From: Amycolatopsis regifaucium
Lineage (GTDB): Bacteria; Actinomycetota; Actinomycetes; Mycobacteriales; Pseudonocardiaceae
Direction of reading: 5' to 3'
Assembly (NCBI RefSeq): GCF_001613935.1
Contig: NZ_LQCI01000014.1
Location: 255,383-319,382 of the forward strand
DNA: 64,000 nucleotides
A program made the position numbers and the translations under genes. Shown here in pieces: positions 46,199 through 55,737 of this stretch; within the stretch, counting starts at the first letter, position 1, and each line of letters begins with the position of its first letter. The notes below the pieces were generated by a model. The model saw only the letters and a program-made list of their open reading frames with translations. It ran no database searches and was not told the DNA's origin.

Positions 46199-48706
46199 TC
46201 AGCCGTCGTCGGAGACGTCGCCCCCGTTCGCGTCCCCGCCGCCGCGGATCATGAACAGCACCGACTCCAGCTCCTCCGGCTTGATCAGTACGTCCCGCGC
46301 CTTCGAGCCTTCCGACGGGCCGACGACGCCCCGGCTCTCCAGCAGGTCCATCAGGCGCCCCGCCTTGGCGAACCCGACCCGCAGCTTCCGTTGCAGCATC
46401 GACGTCGAGCCGAACTGAGAGGTGACGATCAGCTCGGCGGCCTGCAGCAGGACGTCGAGGTCGTCGCCGATGTCGGAGTCGATCTCCTTCTTCTCGCCCG
46501 CCTTCGCCGCGGTGACGCCGTCCTGGTAGTCCGGCTGCGCCTGCTCCTTGGCGAAGTTCACCACCGCGGAGATCTCTTCGTCGCCGACGAAGGCGCCCTG
46601 GATGCGGACCGGTTTCCCGGCGCCCATCGGCAGGTACAGGGCGTCACCCATACCGATGAGCTTCTCCGCGCCCGGCTGGTCGAGGATGACCCGCGAGTCG
46701 GTGAGCGACGAGGTCGCGAACGCCAGCCGCGAGGGCACGTTGGTCTTGATCAGGCCGGTCACGACGTCGACGGACGGCCGCTGGGTCGCCAGGACCAGGT
46801 GGATCCCGGCGGCACGCGCCTTCTGGGTGATGCGGACGATCGCGTCCTCGACGTCACGCGGGGCGGTCATCATCAGGTCGGCGAGCTCGTCGACGATCGC
46901 CATGATGTACGGGTACGGCTGGTAGACGCGCTCGCTGCCCGGCGGTGCCGTGATCTCGCCGGAGCGCACCTTCTTGTTGTAGTCGTCGATGTGCCGGACC
47001 TTGTTGACCTGCATGTCCTGATACCGCTGCTCCATCTCCTCCACCAGCCAGGCCAGCGCCGCGGCGGCCTTCTTCGGCTGGGTGATGATGGGTGTGATCA
47101 GGTGCGGGATGCCCTCGTACGGGGTCAGCTCGACCATCTTCGGGTCGATGAGGATCATCCGGCACTCGTCCGGCGTCGCCCGCGCGAGCAGCGACACCAG
47201 CATCGAGTTCACGAAACTCGACTTACCGGAACCGGTGGACCCCGCCACCAGCAGGTGCGGCATCTTCGTCAGGTTCGCGGTGACGAAATGGCCTTCGATG
47301 TCCTTGCCGAGGCCGATCACCATCGGATGGTTGTCCTTGACCGTCGACGGCGCGCGCAGCACGTCGCCGAGGCGCACCATCTCGCGGTCGGAGTTCGGTA
47401 CCTCGATGCCGACCGCGGACTTGCCCGGGATCGGGGCGAGCAGCCGGACGTTGTCGGTCGCCACCGCGTAGGCGATGTTCTTGGTCAGCGCGGTGATCTT
47501 CTCGACCTTCACGCCGGGGCCGAGTTCGACCTCGTACCGGGTGACCGTCGGACCCCGGGTGAACCCGGTGACCTGCGCGTCGACGTTGAACTGATCCAGC
47601 ACACCGGTGATCGCCTCGATCATGGCGTCGTTGGCCTTGCTGCGTGACTTCGGCGCGTCGCCGAGCTTCAGCAGGTCCGGCGGCGGGAGCTGGTAGTCGC
47701 CTTCCACGGTCCTGGTGACCGCCAGCGGCTGCTCGGCCTTCTTGGGCTTCTTCTCCGGCACTTCGACCGGTTTGACCGCGGGCTTCGGCGGGCGCAACGG
47801 CGTCGGCGGTTCGGCCAGCGCGGCCTCGATGTCGAGCTGCTCCCCCGTGTGGTCGTCGGCGCCCTGGCGGCGCCGCGACGGCTTCCGCAGGCGGACCGAC
47901 TTCGGGTCGGCTTCGGTGACGGCGTCGCGTTCGTCGTGGATGGCCCGGCGCTCGGCCTCGGCCTCTTCGATCTCTTCGGGGTCGAGACCCCAGGTGCGCA
48001 GCCGGTGCGGGATCTCGCGGACCGGGGTCCCGGTGAACACGAGCGTGCCGAACAGCAGCGCCAGCACCAGCAGCGGCACCGCCACCCAGGTGGTGACGCC
48101 CATGGTCAGCAGGCCGCCGGAGAACGCGCCGATCACCCCACCGGCGTACATGCGCCCGTCGTTGGTCTCGGGCAGCGCGGTGAAGATGTGCAGCAGGCCG
48201 AGTACGGACAGGATCACCAGCAGCGTGCCGATCACCATCCTCGGCCGGGCCTCCGGCATCGGTTCCGATCGCATCAGCGCGACGGCGACGACGGTCAGCA
48301 CCAGCGGGAGCGTCACGGCACCGGCGCCCAGCAGCGAGCGGGTGCCGACCTCCACCCAGCCGCCGATCGGACCCGCGGCCCGCCACCACACGCCGAACGC
48401 GACCACCAGCGCCAGCGCGATCAGGCCGAGCGCGAGACCGTCGCGGCGGTGTTCGGGTTCGAGTTCACGGCCGCGGCCGACCGTCCTCGCCAGGGTGCCG
48501 AGCCCCTTGGCGAGCAGGTTCCAGGTGCCGCGCACGCCTTTGGCGAACGTGCCGGAAGACTTCTTCCTGGCCGCCGGGCGCCGTGGCGCGGGCTTCCTCG
48601 CCCCCGTTGACCTGGGCTTCGCCGGGGTACGCGGCTTCCGCGCCGGCCCCTTGCTGCCGCCGCTTCGCGCCGTACTCCGTTTCCTGGTCGTCGCCCCGCT
48701 AGCCAT
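46199..48706 (-). CDS. ftsK: DNA translocase FtsK/SpoIIIE
   Basis: 835 residues. A basic N-terminal tail, four membrane helices (about 80-235), a linker, and the motor domain with Walker A AGSTGSGKSSFVNSM, Walker B region YIMAIVDELADLMM, and a C-terminal gamma winged-helix domain (GSTSMLQRKLRVGFAKAGRLM), which reads KOPS sites. It pumps DNA through the closing septum. ATG 48706 gives MASGATTRKR; an earlier reading to 48769 is rejected. The final residues are Gly/Asp-rich. Confidence 0.96.
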   Translation of the reverse strand: MASGATTRKRSTARSGGSKGPARKPRTPAKPRSTGARKPAPRRPAARKKSSGTFAKGVRGTWNLLAKGLGTLARTVGRGRELEPEHRRDGLALGLIALALVVAFGVWWRAAGPIGGWVEVGTRSLLGAGAVTLPLVLTVVAVALMRSEPMPEARPRMVIGTLLVILSVLGLLHIFTALPETNDGRMYAGGVIGAFSGGLLTMGVTTWVAVPLLVLALLFGTLVFTGTPVREIPHRLRTWGLDPEEIEEAEAERRAIHDERDAVTEADPKSVRLRKPSRRRQGADDHTGEQLDIEAALAEPPTPLRPPKPAVKPVEVPEKKPKKAEQPLAVTRTVEGDYQLPPPDLLKLGDAPKSRSKANDAMIEAITGVLDQFNVDAQVTGFTRGPTVTRYEVELGPGVKVEKITALTKNIAYAVATDNVRLLAPIPGKSAVGIEVPNSDREMVRLGDVLRAPSTVKDNHPMVIGLGKDIEGHFVTANLTKMPHLLVAGSTGSGKSSFVNSMLVSLLARATPDECRMILIDPKMVELTPYEGIPHLITPIITQPKKAAAALAWLVEEMEQRYQDMQVNKVRHIDDYNKKVRSGEITAPPGSERVYQPYPYIMAIVDELADLMMTAPRDVEDAIVRITQKARAAGIHLVLATQRPSVDVVTGLIKTNVPSRLAFATSSLTDSRVILDQPGAEKLIGMGDALYLPMGAGKPVRIQGAFVGDEEISAVVNFAKEQAQPDYQDGVTAAKAGEKKEIDSDIGDDLDVLLQAAELIVTSQFGSTSMLQRKLRVGFAKAGRLMDLLESRGVVGPSEGSKARDVLIKPEELESVLFMIRGGGDANGGDVSDDG

Positions 48707-48821
48707 GGCTCCACGGTAACCGCACCGACCCTTCAGCCCCGGGTGCCACTCGGAGCACACCGGGAACATTCGTCTCAGGTCACAGCTTGAGCGGCCATCC
48801 GGGTGAAAAGGGTTTCATGAC

Positions 48822-49643
48822 ATGCTCTGCCCCATGTTCGCGCTGCATCAGGATGAGAATTCGGCTCGCCGCGCCCCCGCCATCTGGCGCACGATGCTGA
48901 ACATCGACCGGGGGCTGGTCAACGTCGTCGGCAAACTCACCGTGACCGGTGGTGTGCCGGCGGAACTGCGCCGGAAGCCGCTGCTCATGGCGGCCAACCA
49001 CATCGGCGTGTTCGACGCGTTCGTCCTGATGGCCGCCTGTAAACGGATCGGCATCAACCCGCGGTTCATGCTGGCGGGCGGCATCCTCGACGCCCCCGTC
49101 ATCGGCCCGGCGCTGCGGGCCAGCGGACACCTGCGGGTCGACCGCAAACAGGCCACGACGGCCGTCGGCCAGTTCGCCGAGGCGACCGAGGCGTTGCGCA
49201 CCACCCGCGATCCGCTCATCGTCTATCCCGAGGGCCGGATCAGCCACGATCCCGGCCTGTGGCCCGAACGCGGCAAGACCGGCGCCGCGCGGCTCGCGCT
49301 GGCGGCCGGGGTGCCGGTGATCCCGATCAGCCAGTGGGGTGCGCACGAAGCCGTCTATTGGGGGACGGAGACCGTCAACGGACCCGCCGACCTGGTGCCG
49401 CTCGCCAAGTCCGGGCTGAGCGCGCCGATGCGCCGTCCCCGCTTCCAGGTGCATTTCGGTGACCCGGTGGACCTGTCGGCGGTCGAGCCGGAGCGGCCGG
49501 GTGCCGGGGTCCGCGCGCACGCCAAGATCATGCAGGCGATCACCGACGGCCTGGTGCCGCTGCGCCGCGACGAACTGGACAAGCCGCGCTTCCACGACCC
49601 GACGCGGCCGACCGACACGGTCAGTCCCTGGAAACGGTACTGA
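48822..49643 (+). CDS. PlsC-like 1-acyl-glycerol-3-phosphate acyltransferase
   Basis: 273 residues. The acyltransferase box NHIGVFDAF (catalytic His and Asp in NHxxxxD) is followed by the glycerophosphate-binding YPEGRISHDP. These are the conserved sites of lysophosphatidate acyltransferases. A second ATG at 48834 is possible. It diverges from ftsK. Confidence 0.9.
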   Translation: MLCPMFALHQDENSARRAPAIWRTMLNIDRGLVNVVGKLTVTGGVPAELRRKPLLMAANHIGVFDAFVLMAACKRIGINPRFMLAGGILDAPVIGPALRASGHLRVDRKQATTAVGQFAEATEALRTTRDPLIVYPEGRISHDPGLWPERGKTGAARLALAAGVPVIPISQWGAHEAVYWGTETVNGPADLVPLAKSGLSAPMRRPRFQVHFGDPVDLSAVEPERPGAGVRAHAKIMQAITDGLVPLRRDELDKPRFHDPTRPTDTVSPWKRY

Positions 49644-49690
49644 GTTCCGGATCCTGAGACGGGTGCTCGCCCTCGCCCAAGGCGGCCGAC

Positions 49691-49963
49691 GTGAGCACTC
49701 ACGAGTTCGCGACCCTGGACGACCTGGACTGGGCGGACGGTTTCGCCGCCGGGAGCCCGACTCGGTTCGGCGGCCCCGCCGCTCAGCTCAAGTCCTTTTT
49801 GGACAGTACCGGCGGCCTGTGGGTCAAGGGAAAGCTGGTGAACAAGGTCGCGACGTCGTTCACCACCGCCTCGAACGCGCACGGCGGACTCGAATCGGGC
49901 AAACCGTACGGCGGCTCGTTCGTCTCGCGCTATGTCGCTGGCGGCCTCCTCAAGGACGGATGA
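49691..49963 (+). pseudogene. Truncated WrbA-like flavodoxin-fold quinone reductase remnant
   Basis: 90 codons with clear WrbA similarity: TLDDLDWADGFAAGSPTRFGG, then STGGLWVKGKLVNKVATSFT, then HGGLESGKPYGGSFVSRYVAGG. The N-terminal FMN-binding region is missing, and about 40 residues that normally stand between the HGGQES and PYG segments are lost. A short frame remains open. It is judged a decayed gene. Confidence 0.7.
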
Positions 49964-50029
49964 AGGGAACCGTGTGTCCATCGCCCGCGTCGTAGTGTGG
50001 TCACAGCGTCACGCTAGGGAGGCGGCAGG

Positions 50030-50320
50030 ATGGCCGGCGGGTACGAGGTGGTACTGGAGGCGATCAGCGCCGCGTCGGAGGCGGCGAAACGGGCTGCGGA
50101 GGACGTCGGGCGGGTGAATCTCGCGGCCGCCCTGGCCGGTGTCTCCGCCGGCCTGCCGGGTGGCGTGTCCGGTGAGGCGGCGCGGCTGCTCGCGGACGCC
50201 TGGGGCCGCGCGGCGCCAGGCTGGGCGAAGAACGCTTCGGAGTATTCCGGGCAGCTCGGCGAGGCCGCCGTCCGCTACCGCTCGAACGAGCTGGCGGCGT
50301 CCCGGGAACTGCACGTCTGA
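50030..50320 (+). CDS. Small WXG-like/EspC-like helical protein
   Basis: 96 residues, two helices with a Gly-rich turn (GLPGGVSGEAARLLADAWGR). Size and pattern resemble small ESX substrates; the classical WXG turn is not exact. It has a GGAGG-type ribosome binding site and its stop touches the start of the hydrolase gene. It is the first gene of a three-gene unit. Confidence 0.65.
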   Translation: MAGGYEVVLEAISAASEAAKRAAEDVGRVNLAAALAGVSAGLPGGVSGEAARLLADAWGRAAPGWAKNASEYSGQLGEAAVRYRSNELAASRELHV

Positions 50321-51849
50321 TGCTCACCTGGGGTGACGTACGCCGATGGGATCCGGCCGCGATCGGCGCGGTCGCCGACGCGCTCAACGACGGCTGCGTC
50401 CGCATCACCGCCGCCGGCGAAGATGTCGAGTCCATGGTCCGGTTTCCTGGCTGGTCCGGTGAAGCCGCTCTCGCCGCGTCGACGCGGGGTGAGTCGCTGA
50501 CGTCCACTTTGGAACAACTCGTGGCCGAGGCGTCCGCCGTGCGGCGTGGCGCGCACGAGGTGCAGCTCGCGCTGGACCGGATCGTGGCGTTCGTACGCGA
50601 GACCGACGAACTCGCCGCCCGGAACGGCGTGACGATCGGCCACGGCGGTGAGCTCTCTTCGCCCGGTGGACCTTCGGAACCGCGGGTGATGGCGGAACTG
50701 GCCGACCGGGTCGAGCAGATCCTGCGCCGCGCCACCGACGTCGACGCCGACTTCGCGGCCATCATGCGGAGAGCCCTCCGCGGCGAGATCACCGAACAGG
50801 ACTCCGGCACCCTCGCCCAAGCCGCCGTCATCGGAGCCGCGCAAAGCGGTCTGTCGATCATCGGTCCACCGGAGCACGGCTCACCCGGTGACAACAAGGC
50901 GTGGTGGGACAGCCTGTCGGATACCGCGAAAGTTGCTTTGCTCCAAAGAAATCCAGGACTGGTCGGAAATCTCGACGGCATCCCGGCGACCGATCGCGAC
51001 GCCGCCAACCGCGCCGTCCTCGCCAGGGAAATCGAACGGCTCCAAGGCGATCCCCGGGTGAAAGGGCTGGAAGCCATCGCGCGGCGGCTCGACCAGCCGG
51101 AGCCCCGGGCTTTCCTGCTGGGCTTGGACACCAGCGGGGACGGGAAGGCGATCGTTTCGGCCGGGAATCCCGACACCGCGGCGAATGTGGCGACCTACGT
51201 GCCGGGGACCGGTGCGGAACTGGCGAAGATCGGCGGGGATCTCGACCGTTCCGACAAGATGTGGGCCGTCGCGACGACCGCGGGCTCGCCGTCGACCGCG
51301 GTGATCACCTGGCTGGGTTATGACGCGCCGGACGAGATCACCGACGCCGCGAGCGGAAAGTACGCCGACGGCGGTAAAGCGGCACTCGCTCAGTTCCAGG
51401 ACGGTCTGCGGGAGACCCATCAAGGGACGCCGTCGCACAATACGGTGCTGGGCCACAGCTACGGCACGACGGTCGCCGGCCATGCCGCCCGCGATGGCGG
51501 CCTCGCGGCCGACGAACTCGTCTTCGTGGCGAGCCCGGGCGTCGGCGCGCACGAAGTGAGCCAGTTGCACCTCGATGGGGTTGATCCCGGCGAGATCGGC
51601 GGACATGTGCACGCGACGGTGGCCGAACACGACATGATCAATCTGGCCAATCTGGAGATCGCCGGGTACGACCTGGTACTCGGACAGGATCCGACCGACG
51701 CGGAGTTCGGCGGGCGGGTGTTCACGTCGGCGCCGGGCACGGACGGATTCGGCGGATACAGCCGGCATGCGCACAGTGAGTACTGGGAAGACAACAATCC
51801 CTCGCTCCGGAACATCGGCCTGATCATCGCGGGGAAGCCAGCCTCGTGA
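50320..51849 (+). CDS. DUF1023 alpha/beta hydrolase with WXG-like N-terminal region
   Basis: 509 residues. The N-terminal about 110 residues are helical with a WSGEAALAA turn (FPGWSGEAALAAS). After a linker comes the DUF1023 hydrolase domain with nucleophile elbow GHSYGT (Ser380), a DTSGDGKAIVSAGNPD segment, and a late His (HSEYW). The family is associated with actinobacterial ESX-type genes; an exported serine hydrolase is inferred. Substrate unknown. Confidence 0.82.
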   Translation: MLTWGDVRRWDPAAIGAVADALNDGCVRITAAGEDVESMVRFPGWSGEAALAASTRGESLTSTLEQLVAEASAVRRGAHEVQLALDRIVAFVRETDELAARNGVTIGHGGELSSPGGPSEPRVMAELADRVEQILRRATDVDADFAAIMRRALRGEITEQDSGTLAQAAVIGAAQSGLSIIGPPEHGSPGDNKAWWDSLSDTAKVALLQRNPGLVGNLDGIPATDRDAANRAVLAREIERLQGDPRVKGLEAIARRLDQPEPRAFLLGLDTSGDGKAIVSAGNPDTAANVATYVPGTGAELAKIGGDLDRSDKMWAVATTAGSPSTAVITWLGYDAPDEITDAASGKYADGGKAALAQFQDGLRETHQGTPSHNTVLGHSYGTTVAGHAARDGGLAADELVFVASPGVGAHEVSQLHLDGVDPGEIGGHVHATVAEHDMINLANLEIAGYDLVLGQDPTDAEFGGRVFTSAPGTDGFGGYSRHAHSEYWEDNNPSLRNIGLIIAGKPAS

Positions 51850-52463
51850 AACTGTCGTTCCTGACCGCTCTTCTCCTGTTCCTGACGGCCTGCTCCCCCG
51901 GAGGTGGAGACGCCATGAAACCGACCATCACCGAACAACAGGCCCGGGAGAAGGTCGAGGCGTACATCCAAGCCGCGTTCGCCGTGCTGCCCGGCTCGGC
52001 GCAGCGGAAACCGTTCACCCGGAACCGTTCCGAATGCGCCGACCCGACCGACAACGGTCCCCAAGGCCGCTTCGAGATCTCGGCGACCTACGAGGTGACC
52101 GGTCTCGAACCGGCGAAGTTCGCGGAGTACTTCGACGCCGTGGTCGGATGGTGGACGGCTCACGACTTCAAGGTCCTGACGGATTCACGGCCCCGAGATC
52201 GGTATGTGTTCGCCCGCAACAACGCGGACGCGTTCGACATGTCGGTCCAGGCGAACGATCTGGGCAAGTTCTACCTCGGCGCGACCTCACCGTGCGTCTG
52301 GCCGAACGGCACCCCCGAACCCCAGGCCGTCGAAGCCGTCGAACCCGAGCAGCCGGTCGCCGCTCCCCCGGTACCGGAGCCGGTCCGCAAACCGCGCCGC
52401 GCCCCGGTGGACGACGAGGACTTCGACCGGACCGACTGGACCGACGGCGGCACTTCCTTCTGA
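51846..52463 (+). CDS. Putative lipoprotein following the DUF1023 hydrolase
   Basis: 205 residues. Signal peptide with lipobox (LLLFLTACSPGG), an alpha/beta domain with two cysteines (RSECADP, SPCVWPNG), and a Pro/Glu-rich acidic tail ending DRTDWTDGGTSF. The start overlaps the hydrolase stop by 4 bp, so they are probably made together. Function unknown; it may bind or restrain the hydrolase, but that is speculation. Confidence 0.75.
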   Translation: MKLSFLTALLLFLTACSPGGGDAMKPTITEQQAREKVEAYIQAAFAVLPGSAQRKPFTRNRSECADPTDNGPQGRFEISATYEVTGLEPAKFAEYFDAVVGWWTAHDFKVLTDSRPRDRYVFARNNADAFDMSVQANDLGKFYLGATSPCVWPNGTPEPQAVEAVEPEQPVAAPPVPEPVRKPRRAPVDDEDFDRTDWTDGGTSF

Positions 52464-52524
52464 CCCCGCCCAGCCGCTGGGAAAACCGTTCGCCCCGCCC
52501 CTGGCCGGCCTCTACCCTCCGGCC

Positions 52525-53493
52525 GTGACCGCCGAACTCGCCGCCGCCGCCCAGCATGTCGCGCACCGCGGGCGGGGCATCACGCTCATCCTGCTCGCCG
52601 CGCTCTTCTTCGGGACGTCGGGCGTGCTGGGCAAACCGGCGATGCAGGCGGGACTGTCACCGGAGCAGGTCGCGGCGATCCGCATCGGGCTGTCGGCCGT
52701 CGTGCTGCTCGGACTGGTCGCCGTCTTCCGGCCGAGGCTCCTCAAAGTGACGAAGCGCGAGTGGCCGCTGCTGCTGGCGTACGGCTCGCTCGGGGTCGCC
52801 GGTGTCCAGCTCATGTACTTTCTCGCGGCGGGCCGGATCCCGGTGGGCATCGCGATCCTGCTGGAGTTCACCTCGCCGGTGCTGATCGCGTTGTGGGTGC
52901 GGTTCGTGCGGCGGGTGCGGCTGCCGGGAGCGATGTGGGCGGGTATCGCGCTCGCGATGACCGGGCTGATTCTGGTCGCGCAGGTGTGGGAAGGCCTCAG
53001 CCTCGACGTCGTCGGGTTGCTCGCCGGGCTGGGCGCGGCCGTCTGTTCGGCAGGATATTTCCTGCTCGGCGAGCGCGGGGTCGCGGACCGGGATCCGCTC
53101 GGCATGGTCACCTGGGGGATGACGATCGGCGCGGTCCTGGTCTGCGCGGTCGCCCCGCCGTGGACGATTCCGTGGGGTGTCGTCGCCGCGCCGACGGCTT
53201 TCGGACCGTGGCATCCGCCGGTGTGGTCACTGCTGATCGCGCTCGTGCTGATCGCGACGGTGCTCGCCTACGCCACCGGAATGACGGCGCTGCGTCATCT
53301 CCCGGCGTCGGTGGCGAGCGTCGTCGGACTGGTGGAGCCGCTGATCGCGGCGGCCGCGGCGTGGGTGCTGCTCGGCGAGGCGCTCAGCTGGATCCAGGCC
53401 GTCGGCGCGGTGGTCCTGCTGACCGGCGCGTACATCGTCCAGTCGAATTCGAACGTGGTCCAGACGGACTCAACCCTGCTGGAAGCCCCGTAG
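52525..53493 (+). CDS. EamA-family (DMT) transporter
   Basis: 322 residues with ten membrane helices in two EamA repeats. Typical segments are ALFFGTSGVLGKPAMQAG in the first and VVGLVEPLIAAAAAWVLLGE in the second. Probably an exporter of amino acids or metabolites. GTG 52525 is the likely start. The 3' end overlaps the convergent DUF305 gene by 24 bp. Confidence 0.9.
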   Translation: MTAELAAAAQHVAHRGRGITLILLAALFFGTSGVLGKPAMQAGLSPEQVAAIRIGLSAVVLLGLVAVFRPRLLKVTKREWPLLLAYGSLGVAGVQLMYFLAAGRIPVGIAILLEFTSPVLIALWVRFVRRVRLPGAMWAGIALAMTGLILVAQVWEGLSLDVVGLLAGLGAAVCSAGYFLLGERGVADRDPLGMVTWGMTIGAVLVCAVAPPWTIPWGVVAAPTAFGPWHPPVWSLLIALVLIATVLAYATGMTALRHLPASVASVVGLVEPLIAAAAAWVLLGEALSWIQAVGAVVLLTGAYIVQSNSNVVQTDSTLLEAP

Positions 53494-54057
53494 CTCGCTG
53501 ATCTCCTGCTGCTGCGAACGCGCCGTCGTCGCGGCGAGATCGCGGGCGTCGGGGTTGCGGCCGTGCTGCGTTTCCGCTTCGGCGATGCGGACGCCTGCCT
53601 CCCGCTGCTTCTGCAGCCGCGAGACGAACTGGCGGTCGAAGTCCTTTCCGGACAGTCCGGCCAGTGTGGTCAGATCGGCGGGGCTGATGTACCCGTCGCG
53701 CTGGACGTGTTCGAGGTTCGGATCGTCCGGCGCGGGCTGCGCCCAGGACTCGATGAGCGCGGAAAGCCGCGCGACCTCTGGTTCGTGCGTGTCGATGATC
53801 CGCCTCGCGAGCGCTTTCAGCTCCGCGTTCTCCGCGCGCGTTTCGGCCAGGGAAGCCAAATCCACGCCCTGCTGGTGATGCGCGAGCGCCTGCCGCGCGA
53901 AGGCGACATCGGCGTCGTTGAACGGAACGGCGGCCTGCTGCGCCATCGGCGACGACCCCGGTGGCGGCGTCTGCGACTGGGGTGCCCCGTCCGAGCAGCC
54001 GGTCAGCACGGCGGCCAGTGCGACGGCGGGCAGGAACCGGAGGACGGCGTGCGGCAT
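53470..54057 (-). CDS. DUF305 lipoprotein
   Basis: 195 residues. Signal peptide with lipobox (LAAVLTGCSDG), then the DUF305 pattern: FARQALAHHQQGVDLASLAE and IIDTHEPEVARLSALIESW, with the conserved His pair that may bind metal. Diverges from the permease gene. Function unknown. Confidence 0.9.
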   Translation of the reverse strand: MPHAVLRFLPAVALAAVLTGCSDGAPQSQTPPPGSSPMAQQAAVPFNDADVAFARQALAHHQQGVDLASLAETRAENAELKALARRIIDTHEPEVARLSALIESWAQPAPDDPNLEHVQRDGYISPADLTTLAGLSGKDFDRQFVSRLQKQREAGVRIAEAETQHGRNPDARDLAATTARSQQQEISELRGFQQG

Positions 54058-54209
54058 CGAAGTGCTCCTCGGAACGCGCGGTGGAGATGCCTAGGTTGGC
54101 AGAGTCCACATCGGTCCGTTCACCGGGGTTGCGCAAATACTTTTCCTCCGGGCCGCGCGGTGCGAGAATCCCGCGATCCGCCGCCACGCCGACAGGAGGC
54201 AACCCGCGA

Positions 54210-55595
54210 ATGGACGCCGAAACCTCTCCGGAGCGGATCGCCGAACGCGACGGTCTCCGCCCGGACCTGCGGCAACGCCACGTCCGGATGATCGCGCTCG
54301 GTGGCATCATCGGCGCGAGCCTGTTCATCGGCAGCGGCGCGGTCATCCACACCGTCGGCCCGGCGGCCGTCCTCTCCTACGCCATCGGCGGCCTCATCGT
54401 CGTGCTGGTGATGCGGATGCTCGGCGAAATGGCGACGGCCGCGCCGTCCCAAGGCTCCTTCATGGAGTACGCGCGGACCTCGCTCGGCGGCTGGGCGGGT
54501 TTCACCGTCGGCTGGCTGTACTGGTACTTCTGGGTCGGCGTGGTCGCGTTCGAGGCCGTCGCCGGGGCGAAGCTCCTGCAGGCCTGGATTCCCGTTGTGC
54601 CGCAATGGATCTTCTCGCTGGTGCTGATGCTGCTGCTGACCGCGACCAACCTCGGCTCGGCACGCTCGTTCGGCGAGACGGAATTCTGGCTCGCGTCGGT
54701 CAAGATCGCCACGATCGTGGTGTTCCTGGTCGTCGGCATCCTGTTCGTACTCGGCCTCTGGCCCGGCGGATCGTTCTCGGTCGGCAACATCGCGCAAGAC
54801 GGCTTCCTCGCCAACGGCCCGTTCTCGGTGGTGCACGGTGTGGTGATCGTGATCTTCTCCTATTTCGGCGCGGAGATCGTCACCATCGCCGCCGCCGAAT
54901 CCCGGGAACCCGAAGCGGCCGTACGCAAGGCGACGTCGTCGATCGTGTGGCGTGTGATCGTGTTCTACGTCGGTTCGGTGACGCTACTGGTGATGATCAC
55001 CGGCTGGCGTGACATCCCGACCACGACGAGCCCGTTCGCCGCCGCGTTCGGCCGCTTCGGCATCCCCGCCGCCGAGACCGTCGTCAGCGCGGTGGTGCTG
55101 ACCGCCGTGCTGTCGGTGCTGAATTCCGGGCTGTACACCGCTTCCCGCATGCTGTTCGCGTTGCGCGGCAACGGCTGGGCGCCGAAATGGATCGCGGACA
55201 CGAACCGGCGCGGGGTTCCGTGGAAGGCGATCCTGGTGTCCACTTCGGTCGGTTACGTCGCCGTGGTGATGAACTTCTTGTCTCCGGACAAGATCTTTTA
55301 CTTCATCATCAACTCCGCCGGCGCGGTCGCGTTGTTCGTCTACGCGATCATCGCCGGATCGCAGCTGCGGATGCGGCGCCGTCTGGAAGCCGAGGCACCG
55401 GAACGGCTGAAGCTGCGCATGTGGGGCTACCCGTGGCTCAGCCGGCTCACGTTGGCCGGGACGCTGGCCGTGGTCGCGTCGATGCTGTTCGTGGACGCGG
55501 ACACGCGGGCCCAGCTGTACCTGAGCTTGATCAGCCTGGCGGTGATCCTCGGCGTCTACTTCCTCCAGCGACGGCGATCCGGCTCGACGTCGTAG
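54210..55595 (+). CDS. Amino acid permease (APC superfamily)
   Basis: 461 residues with twelve membrane helices. The signature IALGGIIGASLFIGSGAVI is at about 28-46, and GPAAVLSYAIGGLIVVLVMRML follows. It resembles GabP/ProY-type H+-coupled amino acid importers. Preferred substrate cannot be told. ATG 54210 has AGGAGG at 54194-54199. Confidence 0.92.
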   Translation: MDAETSPERIAERDGLRPDLRQRHVRMIALGGIIGASLFIGSGAVIHTVGPAAVLSYAIGGLIVVLVMRMLGEMATAAPSQGSFMEYARTSLGGWAGFTVGWLYWYFWVGVVAFEAVAGAKLLQAWIPVVPQWIFSLVLMLLLTATNLGSARSFGETEFWLASVKIATIVVFLVVGILFVLGLWPGGSFSVGNIAQDGFLANGPFSVVHGVVIVIFSYFGAEIVTIAAAESREPEAAVRKATSSIVWRVIVFYVGSVTLLVMITGWRDIPTTTSPFAAAFGRFGIPAAETVVSAVVLTAVLSVLNSGLYTASRMLFALRGNGWAPKWIADTNRRGVPWKAILVSTSVGYVAVVMNFLSPDKIFYFIINSAGAVALFVYAIIAGSQLRMRRRLEAEAPERLKLRMWGYPWLSRLTLAGTLAVVASMLFVDADTRAQLYLSLISLAVILGVYFLQRRRSGSTS

Positions 55596-55737
55596 GGGGC
55601 GGGTTTCTGGGTCGAGGGTGACGGAAAGGGGTGGGGTGCGCTGGTCGTGACCCGCGGGCATCGTCGCCCGGTCCCCCACCTTGATCAACGGAAGATCCGG
55701 GACACTCGACGTCCCCGACGATCCCGTGCGGCCTTCA

